A stretch of DNA of 38,629 nt, from contig JAQVEX010000024.1 of the NCBI GenBank assembly GCA_028697555.1, positions 1 to 38,629 of the forward strand. Direction: 5' to 3'. Position 1 is the stretch's first letter. Each line of letters starts with the position of its first letter. Below, piece by piece: positions 15,086-21,408 of the stretch. The translations under genes and the position numbers were made by a program. The DNA is from Lentimicrobiaceae bacterium (GTDB taxonomy: Bacteria > Bacteroidota > Bacteroidia > Bacteroidales > UBA4417). The notes under the pieces are model-generated. The model was not told the origin of the DNA, made no database searches, and was given only the letters and a program-made list of their open reading frames with translations.

Positions 15086-15976
15086 TTATTTTTTTACTTT
15101 GGGTAAATTTCTAGCTTCAATGTTTTCGATTTTTCTCCACTTACCTTCTTTAAATATGAATCCGTCGTAAGAATCGCCGGCAGGAACTTTAAATTTACCT
15201 TCGTTGAACATAGGACTGTTTTTTGGAGCTATTGAAATTAAATGATCGAAAACTACCATTTTTACCTTTTTGTATTTTATTTTATTTCTTTTCTGTACCT
15301 TTATATATTGTTGGTCGTATTTCAGAACAAAACTTGCATCAGGCTTATGTTTAAAGACTTCTCTATTGAAGATTCCGTTTTCGTTAACAATGACAGGATT
15401 GCCAAATTTCACAACTTCGTCATCTGTAATTACCAAAGGTTCAATTAGTTTGCATTTGCAGTTTTGGTCGCCTGATTTCCAACCTAACAATAAATAGTGA
15501 GTTTGCTTTTTATACTTTTCTTTAACAATATCGTAATATATAGCACCGTACCAATCTTCGGGATAATAAATATTATCGGCATATACCTGATTACAATTAC
15601 TGTTTTTAGATGTAAGTTTAAATACTTTTCCGGTATTAAGTCGTATCAGTCCGTAGTACATGTTTCTGCCTATAGATGAAGCAAAGCCCCAAGTAAAAAT
15701 CTGCACTTTTTCGTCAGGAGACTTTATTTTATTTATCCCAACAATTGAATCTATAAGCGGGTCATTAATCTTAGTTATACCAAAAAGTTGCTCGATTTTG
15801 CCGACAAGTATATTGTTGAGCAATATTTTTATAGAATCTGTATTACTATTTTTTATCTCAAGCGATAGATTATTAATTTCTTTCAGAAGCTCGGTTTTAT
15901 TGTCTTGAGAATATAGTTGATTAGTTCCGAATAATAAAACCAAACATATTGATATAAGGTGCAGTATGTATTTCAT
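15086..15976 (-). CDS. Secreted protein of unknown function (296 aa)
   Basis: The protein has a signal peptide (MKYILHLISICLVLLFG, cleavage likely after LYSQ, residue 24). The first 100 residues are helical (TELLKEINNLSLEIKNSN). Then follows a beta-rich core with FTWGFASSIGRNMYYGLIRL and HYLLLGWKSGDQNCKCKL, and EPLVITDDEVVKFGNPVI. A close by C-terminal motif is FEFDH-like: KMVVFDHLISIAPKNSP. This domain order recurs in Bacteroidota secreted proteins without known function. It stands alone: a 438-base spacer lies downstream and a divergent acyl-CoA reductase gene starts 97 bases upstream. Confidence 0.75.
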   Translation of the reverse strand: MKYILHLISICLVLLFGTNQLYSQDNKTELLKEINNLSLEIKNSNTDSIKILLNNILVGKIEQLFGITKINDPLIDSIVGINKIKSPDEKVQIFTWGFASSIGRNMYYGLIRLNTGKVFKLTSKNSNCNQVYADNIYYPEDWYGAIYYDIVKEKYKKQTHYLLLGWKSGDQNCKCKLIEPLVITDDEVVKFGNPVIVNENGIFNREVFKHKPDASFVLKYDQQYIKVQKRNKIKYKKVKMVVFDHLISIAPKNSPMFNEGKFKVPAGDSYDGFIFKEGKWRKIENIEARNLPKVKK

Positions 15977-16073
15977 GTTTAAATGCTTGAATTTGCCGTT
16001 TTAATTTTAAACGTAGCAAAATGTTACAAATTGTATACTTTTACTCCAAAAATACAAATATCGCAATAAAATA

Positions 16074-17150
16074 ATGGAATTAATATCTTTAAACGAAAGA
16101 ATCTCGGCATTGCATAACTTATCAATACTTCTTGATGCAGCCGTACCGGAAACAGAAAATAAAACTTCGGACTTTTATCATGAAGTTGAGAATTTTAAGC
16201 AAGAATGCCACAAGGCAAGTGTTTCAAATCCGTGGTTTGAACTGTCTTTTATTAATTATGCACTTAGTCAGTGGGCTAAACTACTGAAAAATACAGAGTT
16301 GAAAAAATGGGTTGCTCCTTATTCTATTAGCGATTATAATAATGACCCGAAAAAAGTTGCAGTTGTTATGGCAGGCAATATTCCTATTGTTGGGATGCAT
16401 GATTTTGTTTCGGTATTGATTACAGGTAATATTTTTATTGGTAAATGTTCGCATAAAGATGATGTTTTATTGCCGGCAATTGCTAATTTATTGTGTAAAA
16501 TACAACCCAAATTTAAAGACTACATTAGTTTTGAGAGTCATATTTTACCTAAATTTGACAAAATTATTGCAACCGGTTCCGACAATACTGCCAAGTATTT
16601 TAATAAATACGTTGGTAAATATCCGTCAATTATCAGAAAAAACATGAATAGCGTTGCAGTAATTGATGATACAACGAGCAAAGATGAATTATCGGCTCTA
16701 TCCGATGATATTTGTCTGTATTTTGGTTTGGGTTGCAGAAGTGTTTCCAAAATATATATCCCCAATGATACTGATATTATTGATATTATTTTCGGAATTG
16801 AAAAATATCGCAAGCTTTTTAGCAATCATCACAGGTATAGCAATAATTATGTTTATCGCAAAAGCATATACCTAATAAATAACACCGACAAAGTACATGA
16901 TAACGGCTTTATGCTGTTTCAGGAAGATACATCTTTTTTATCTCCGATATCTGTAATTAATTATCAGAAATACAGTAACTTAAATGATGTTGTTGATGAA
17001 ATAAAAGCTAACACAGATAGAATTCAATGTGTTGTAGGTTCAGAGAAACTAAGTAGATTGATAGACAATGTAGTACCTTACGGCTTATCTCAACAACCAC
17101 AACTGAGCGACTATGCCGACGGAGTGGATACAATAAATTTTCTGAAATAA
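16074..17150 (+). CDS. LuxC-type acyl-CoA reductase
   Basis: The 358-residue protein belongs to the LuxC family (acyl-CoA reductases within the aldehyde dehydrogenase fold), which make fatty aldehydes from acyl-CoA with NADPH. Visible marks are MAGNIPIVGMHD (99-110), the cofactor-region ATGSDNTAKYF (166-176), RKNMNSVAVID (188-198), and the catalytic-cysteine motif YFGLGCRSVSKIYIP with Cys 221. The length is somewhat shorter than LuxC of luminous bacteria (about 480). No luxD or luxE neighbour is present, so light production is not implied. In Bacteroidota such stand-alone genes are widespread; their natural substrate is unclear. It is a single gene, with tRNA-Ser on the opposite strand just after it. 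Confidence 0.9.
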   Translation: MELISLNERISALHNLSILLDAAVPETENKTSDFYHEVENFKQECHKASVSNPWFELSFINYALSQWAKLLKNTELKKWVAPYSISDYNNDPKKVAVVMAGNIPIVGMHDFVSVLITGNIFIGKCSHKDDVLLPAIANLLCKIQPKFKDYISFESHILPKFDKIIATGSDNTAKYFNKYVGKYPSIIRKNMNSVAVIDDTTSKDELSALSDDICLYFGLGCRSVSKIYIPNDTDIIDIIFGIEKYRKLFSNHHRYSNNYVYRKSIYLINNTDKVHDNGFMLFQEDTSFLSPISVINYQKYSNLNDVVDEIKANTDRIQCVVGSEKLSRLIDNVVPYGLSQQPQLSDYADGVDTINFLK

Positions 17151-17163
17151 GTTTTTGATAAAT

Positions 17164-17191
17164 AAAAAAAGCTACCCATCTGTTAGGTAGC
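17164..17191 (-). terminator. Intrinsic terminator of tRNA-Ser
   Basis: On the minus strand GCTACC, a 9-base loop and GGTAGC form a stem followed directly by TTTTTTTATT. It lies 10 bases after the tRNA-Ser 3' end and is a textbook rho-independent terminator. It may also serve the acyl-CoA reductase gene from the other side, though no T-run follows in that direction. Confidence 0.85.
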
Positions 17192-17200
17192 TGAATTTTG

Positions 17201-17285
17201 CGGAGAGAGAGGGATTCGAACCCCCGGACCTGTTACAGTCAACGGTTTTCAAGACCGCCGCAATCAACCGCTCTGCCATCTCTCC
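17201..17285 (-). tRNA. tRNA-Ser (anticodon UGA)
   Basis: The minus strand reads GGAGAGA as acceptor arm at 17285-17279, pairing with TCTCTCC at the 3' end, and G as discriminator base at 17201. The anticodon stem-loop is CGGTC-TTGAAAA-CCG with anticodon TGA. A long variable arm (class II) and the T-loop GGTTCGAATCC are present, as expected for serine. The CCA end is not encoded. A promoter lies immediately upstream and a terminator downstream, so it is its own transcription unit. Confidence 0.97.
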
Positions 17286-17289
17286 GTTG

Positions 17290-17319
17290 CAAAAGTAAAC
17301 CTATTTTTAAGAATACAAA
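17290..17319 (-). promoter_or_regulatory. Promoter of tRNA-Ser
   Basis: On the minus strand TTTG (17316-17319) is followed after 18 bases by TACTTTTG (17290-17297), a full match to the Bacteroidota -33 TTTG / -7 TAnnTTTG promoter. Transcription would begin a few bases before the tRNA 5' end. Confidence 0.8.
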
Positions 17320-17385
17320 ATTTTTTTTACTCATTATTAGTTTTATTTACTCGTAAAGAAAATAATTTACCGTGCAACAAGCTGA

Positions 17386-17421
17386 TTTACAATAAATAAG
17401 ATTGTAAAATATTAATTTACA
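17386..17421. promoter_or_regulatory. Three TTTACA/TGTAAA motifs downstream of the XRE gene
   Basis: TTTACA at 17386 and 17416 and TGTAAA at 17403 lie within 36 bases in the spacer between tRNA-Ser and the end of the XRE gene. The same hexamer is strongly enriched on the other side of that gene (18154-18578), while the gene itself has none. They may be further binding sites of the same regulator. Confidence 0.4.
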
Positions 17422-17458
17422 GAAAAATTAGCGGAAACAGAAACGATAACTAAATAAA

Positions 17459-18115
17459 CTACGACTTGCAATATTCTTCAAACGTACCATCGGAGTTGAG
17501 TACTATTATTTTGTTGATTTTCACCTTGTCTTTTGCATTTGTATCGATTGTAGCGTTAGTTTTATACTCAACTTTATCTTCCGATTTCGCAATATTTGGC
17601 TCTTTAACAGCGTTTATAGTACTGTTAGTATGAATATTAGAACTTAGCTTCTCCGGTTCTGTTTTACTGATATTAGCATTGCTACGTTCGGAAAATTCAA
17701 GATTGAATTTATTAATATCTGCAAACAAGTCCTTCATATTAATATTATCAGTTCCATTTTTTAATACAGATTCCTGTTCTTGTGCCTTCTCCTTACCACT
17801 TGTATCGACTTGTGCACTTCCAACTTTATTGTTTTCTACTTCGTTATAAGATGATTTTTTGGCATCAGTCATTACTTCAACATTACTATCATCGTTATTT
17901 TCCATACTTCTAAACATTTTTCCTTTACCTAAAATAAGCCAATCGGGATTGACTTCCGGAAAATTTTCCAAAATATTTGTAACAACATCTAAGCTAGGGT
18001 TATTTCTGCCACTAAAAATATGTGATAATTTCGATTTTGAAGAATCAATCTCATCGGCAAATTGAGTCGATGTTAAGTTGTACGCATTAATTAAAGCTAA
18101 AATTCGATCTTTCAT
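17459..18115 (-). CDS. XRE-family helix-turn-helix regulator with long linker and short conserved tail
   Basis: From the ATG at 18115 (MKDRILALINAYNLTSTQF) the protein has 218 residues; an upstream TTG reading adds ten residues and is unlikely. Residues 2-60 form a Cro/CI-type helix-turn-helix (STQFADEIDSSKSKLSHIFS, then GRNNPSLDVVTNILENFPEV) closed by NPDWLILGKGKMF, typical of a widespread Bacteroidota XRE group. About 130 residues of polar, low-complexity linker follow. The last 20 residues (INKIIVLNSDGTFEEYCKS) are a compact beta-like tail. There is no peptidase or metal-binding domain. It is divergent to the metal-importer genes across a 549-base spacer packed with TTTACA-type motifs, some inside promoter boxes, which suggests self-control and perhaps control of the importer. 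Confidence 0.85.
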   Translation of the reverse strand: MKDRILALINAYNLTSTQFADEIDSSKSKLSHIFSGRNNPSLDVVTNILENFPEVNPDWLILGKGKMFRSMENNDDSNVEVMTDAKKSSYNEVENNKVGSAQVDTSGKEKAQEQESVLKNGTDNINMKDLFADINKFNLEFSERSNANISKTEPEKLSSNIHTNSTINAVKEPNIAKSEDKVEYKTNATIDTNAKDKVKINKIIVLNSDGTFEEYCKS

Positions 18116-18664
18116 AGTACGGTATTTTTTGTTTAATAATATCAATATGCAAATGTAAACAATATTTATTATTTACAAAAGTTAATTATTTAGATATGAA
18201 AATAAGTAAACAATTGTAAATAGATAAAACCGCATACCGAACAAATGTAAACCGACTGAATTTAGTTAAAGTACAACTTCACTTTTTAAAATTAAACACT
18301 TTAATATCAATGTTTTACATTTAAATTTGGCTTTTTGTTGGAAATACTTAAGGTAGCTTATTATTATTGATTCTAAGCATCAATTAAGATGTTATAATAA
18401 ACTGATTTACAGTGTGTTATATTGAAAATATTGTAAGGAAATATTGGATAAAGTGAGGATATGGCACGTAATACCATGTATTTCAATGTGTTATAAAATT
18501 TGATTTACAAATGTAACTTATTGTCGTTTCATGTTATTTCACATATGTAAACTTTATTTATGGATTAGTGAGTTTACATTTGTTGTTTATGTTAATTATT
18601 AATTTGTTATTGTTTTTTCAACATTATTTTATACGAAATTCATACTTTTGAAGAAAAATAAACT
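18116..18664. promoter_or_regulatory. Divergent regulatory spacer with TTTACA/TGTAAA array
   Basis: The 549-base spacer between the XRE gene and the importer contains nine TTTACA/TGTAAA hexamers (18154, 18172, 18215, 18246, 18314, 18406, 18504, 18546, 18573). The 11-mer CAAATGTAAAC occurs at 18150 and 18242 on the plus strand and inverted at 18572. Each copy contains TACATTTG, a match to the TAnnTTTG promoter box, facing XRE for the first two and the importer for the third. ATGTAAACT (18545-18553) and AGTTTACAT (18571-18579) form a 9-base inverted repeat with 17 bases between. TTACA-AA-TGTAA at 18505-18516 is another. No gene was found inside the spacer. Confidence 0.6.
18643..18650 (+). promoter_or_regulatory. 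TACTTTTG promoter box of the metal-importer genes
   Basis: TACTTTTG matches the Bacteroidota -7 box and lies 14 bases before the ATG at 18665, giving a very short leader. No good TTTG box lies at the right distance. A second candidate, TACATTTG at 18575-18582, lies within the repeated 11-mer. Confidence 0.5.
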
Positions 18665-19549
18665 ATGAATACAAAATACAAATCTATTTTACTACACACT
18701 GTCCTACTCCTTGCTTTACTACAAATTACTTCTTGCGGTTCTAAAACCAATTACACAGAAGATAAAAGCAAACATATTGTGGTTAGTATTTTACCACAAA
18801 AGTATATTCTACAGAATTTAGTCGACACTTCGTATATGGTTAGTGTTTTAATGCCACCAGGAGCTAATCATACAAATTTTGAACCTTCGCCTAACCTACT
18901 TACCGAACTTAGCCAATCGGATATATTATTTACTTTAGGATTATTTGGTTACGAAGAATTGTGGCAAGAAAAGTTTTTGAGTATTAATCAACGTCTACAA
19001 ATTGCTTCAACTTCTGATAATTTTCCGAAACTTATAACCGAAACTTTACAAGGTGGAAAACAATTTACCGATCCGCATATTTGGTTAAGTATTTCGGGAA
19101 TACGACAAATATGCATTAATATGTTAGAAGTTTTGACAGAAATTTATCCCGAAGATAAAGAATTATTTGCTAAAAACTTTAAAATATTTGATGAACGGCT
19201 TATTGCAGCTGATAGTGTGATTAAAAAAATACTTGCTGACAATACTACCGAAAGCTTTATAATTTTTCATCCATCTTTAAGTTATTATGCCAATGAATAC
19301 AACCTTGAGCAGATTTCGATAGAAAAAGAAGGCAAAGAGCCAACTATTAGTTATTTGAATAATATTATAGAAACTGCCAAATCGAAACAACTGAAAAATG
19401 TTCTGGTTTCTAAACAATTTGATACTAAACAGGCGTATGTTGTTGCTGAGCAAATTAACGGCACTGTAGTTGAATTTAATCCTATGGAAGAAAATGTTGT
19501 AGATAATTTGGTTCACATAACCACGTTGATAACAAAAGGTGCGCAATAA
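18665..19549 (+). CDS. znuA: Metal ABC transporter substrate-binding lipoprotein (ZnuA-like)
   Basis: The 294-residue protein has a lipoprotein signal (LLQITSC, lipid Cys at 24) and a cluster A-I solute-binding fold that carries Zn(2+) or Mn(2+). Metal-ligand motifs seen are VLMPPGANHTNFEPSP (first His), FTDPHIWLSISG (second His), and FIIFHPSLSYYANEYNLEQIS (third His). The His-rich loop of many ZnuA proteins is absent, so Zn versus Mn cannot be decided. It is followed at 41 bases by the ATPase gene and then the permease gene, a complete importer. It is divergent to an XRE regulator. The lipid anchor is unusual for Gram-negative species elsewhere but normal in Bacteroidota. Confidence 0.9.
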   Translation: MNTKYKSILLHTVLLLALLQITSCGSKTNYTEDKSKHIVVSILPQKYILQNLVDTSYMVSVLMPPGANHTNFEPSPNLLTELSQSDILFTLGLFGYEELWQEKFLSINQRLQIASTSDNFPKLITETLQGGKQFTDPHIWLSISGIRQICINMLEVLTEIYPEDKELFAKNFKIFDERLIAADSVIKKILADNTTESFIIFHPSLSYYANEYNLEQISIEKEGKEPTISYLNNIIETAKSKQLKNVLVSKQFDTKQAYVVAEQINGTVVEFNPMEENVVDNLVHITTLITKGAQ

Positions 19550-19589
19550 ATATTAAAAAGTAGATATATTTGTAGTTTTATAATTAGAT

Positions 19590-20324
19590 ATGACAAAATT
19601 ACTTTCACTACAAAATGTTAGCGTTGGCTATAATCAAAAAGCTGTTTTAGAAGATGTAAACCTTGATGTTTACGAGTATGACTTTATCGGCATTATTGGT
19701 CCGAACGGTGGTGGCAAAACTACTTTGGTTAAGGCAATTTTGGGTTTGGTTCCTTTAATTGCTGGAAAAATTGAATACAATTTGAAGTCGAAGAATATTG
19801 GTTATTTGCCACAGCATTTTCATTTCGACAAGCAGTTCCCTATCCGTGTTATTGATGTGGTTTTGTCGGGTTTATTCGATTCTAAAAAAAATATTTTAAG
19901 ATTCAGCAAACAAGAAAGAAAGCAGGCTAAGGAGATTTTAGAAAAGATGGGAATTTTAAATCTATCAAATTTTTTGATTAGTGAAATGTCGGGCGGACAG
20001 ATGCAAAGGGTGCTTTTGAGCAGAGCGATGATTTCAAATCCGGAAATACTGATTTTAGACGAGCCTACAAGTTACATAGATTCTAATTTTGAAAAGGAAC
20101 TGCACGAAACTTTAAAACACCTTAATGAAACAACCACAATATTAATGGTTTCACATGATATTGGGACTATATCGTACTACGTAAAATCAATAGCCTGCGT
20201 TAACAAGAGTTTGCATTATCACAAAAGCAACGTAATTACCCAGGAACAATTGCAGCAATACAACTGCCCTATTCAGCTTATTACTCACGGCGATGTGCCA
20301 CACACAGTATTACACAATCACTAA
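19590..20324 (+). CDS. znuC: Metal ABC transporter ATPase (ZnuC-like)
   Basis: The 244-residue protein contains all ABC ATPase motifs: Walker A GPNGGGKTT (37-45), Q-loop YLPQHF (72-77), signature MSGGQ (133-137), Walker B LILDEP (154-159) and the switch histidine in MVSHDI. The closest family is the zinc/manganese importer ATPases. It energises metal uptake with the permease encoded two bases downstream. A TATATTTG box at 19565-19572 could be an internal promoter. Confidence 0.93.
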   Translation: MTKLLSLQNVSVGYNQKAVLEDVNLDVYEYDFIGIIGPNGGGKTTLVKAILGLVPLIAGKIEYNLKSKNIGYLPQHFHFDKQFPIRVIDVVLSGLFDSKKNILRFSKQERKQAKEILEKMGILNLSNFLISEMSGGQMQRVLLSRAMISNPEILILDEPTSYIDSNFEKELHETLKHLNETTTILMVSHDIGTISYYVKSIACVNKSLHYHKSNVITQEQLQQYNCPIQLITHGDVPHTVLHNH

Positions 20325-20326
20325 AT

Positions 20327-21145
20327 ATGAATATTTCAATTTTTTCAATGCCGTTTTTCTACAATTCACTGATTGTTATACTATTATCAAGTGTTTTGAG
20401 TGGTCTTATCGGGACGTATATAGTTACCCGCCGATTGGTTTTTTTAAGTGGAGGTATATCTCATGCTTCGTTTGGGGGAATTGGTATAGGTTATTTTTTG
20501 GGGATAAACCCGTTAATTGGAGCTGCCGGCTTTAGTTTACTATCGGCGTTGGCAATTCATTATGGAAATAAATCTTTAAAATTACGTTTCGATTCTGTTA
20601 TTGGTATTTTATGGTCGTTGGGAATGGCTTTGGGTGTTGTTTTTATTTATTTAACCCCAGGATATGTTCCCGACCTGATGTCGTACCTTTTTGGAAGCAT
20701 TTTGTTAGTCAGCATTACCGATATTTTGCTTTTGGGAGTGCTTACCCTGATTACTATTGTTGTTTTCAGCGTATTTTACTACCAAATATTATTTATTTCC
20801 TTTGATGCCGAATACTTTAACACAAAGGGTGTTAAAACCAACATTTTCGACTTGGGATTATTGATTTTGGTCTCGTTGGTTATTGTTGCCAACATTAGAG
20901 TAGCCGGAATTGTATTGGTAATTGCATTGCTGACCATACCTGCCAATATTGCTAATATTTTCACTAATGATTACAAGAAAATTATCGCACTTGCTATGCT
21001 ATTCAGCTTGATTGGAAGCCTTGCCGGTTTGCTTATTTCGTTTACCTTGAATATTCCTTCAGGAGCTTCAATAGTATTGATGCTGGCTATAATTTTTTTG
21101 CTATGCAAATTTTGTATGTACTTTGTTAATAAGAAAAGACGCTAA
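20327..21145 (+). CDS. znuB: Metal ABC transporter permease (ZnuB-like)
   Basis: The 272-residue protein is an ABC-3 family permease with about eight or nine membrane helices. Family marks are LSSVLSGLIGTYIVTRRLVF, LSGGISHASFGGIGIGYFLG (32-60) and VVANIRVAGIVLVIALLTIP (about 186-206), the last being the region that contacts the ATPase. It begins two bases after the ATPase stop codon, so the two genes are translationally coupled. The operon ends here; a heptamer-repeat element follows before the convergent LysM gene. Confidence 0.93.
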   Translation: MNISIFSMPFFYNSLIVILLSSVLSGLIGTYIVTRRLVFLSGGISHASFGGIGIGYFLGINPLIGAAGFSLLSALAIHYGNKSLKLRFDSVIGILWSLGMALGVVFIYLTPGYVPDLMSYLFGSILLVSITDILLLGVLTLITIVVFSVFYYQILFISFDAEYFNTKGVKTNIFDLGLLILVSLVIVANIRVAGIVLVIALLTIPANIANIFTNDYKKIIALAMLFSLIGSLAGLLISFTLNIPSGASIVLMLAIIFLLCKFCMYFVNKKRR

Positions 21146-21212
21146 TTGTTTACCACTACTGTCCGATAAAACATTAAAAAGGACGCCTTTCTACGGCTCA
21201 TATTTATTGCCT

Positions 21213-21343
21213 TTAGCCGTTGGCTATTAGCCGTTGGCTGTGATTGGTGATTGGTGATTGGTGGTTTGTGATTAGAAGCCATTAACTCTTAGTCCGGAAA
21301 TTTCGGTGCCAAAAGCCAAGAGTTAACAGCTAACAGCCAATAG
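21213..21343. repeat. Heptamer-repeat intergenic element, copy 1
   Basis: Nine 7-base units run in one register from 21213 to 21275: TTAGCCG, TTGGCTA, TTAGCCG, TTGGCTG, then TGATTGG three times, TGGTTTG and TGATTAG. After a core containing CCGGAAATTTCGG, an inverted set follows at 21315-21342: GCCAAGA, GTTAACA, GCTAACA, GCCAATA. TTAACTCTT (21282-21290) pairs with AAGAGTTAA (21318-21326). The element lies between the convergent znuB and LysM genes and shares the 13-mer TTAGCCGTTGGCT with the element after tRNA-Arg. Confidence 0.8.
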
Positions 21344-21408
21344 CAACCCAGTAATTAAAGATGTTTATAGAAAAATAATGACTGTTAATAAACGTTGAGA
21401 AATACTTT

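Noticed and set aside
16074..17150. Bioluminescence locus
   Set aside because: Only a LuxC-like gene is present; no luciferase or luxD/luxE genes in the window.
21146..21212. AAAGG-ACG-CCTTT as terminator of the metal-importer operon
   Set aside because: The stem is only five bases and is followed by CTACGG, not a T-run; too weak to call.
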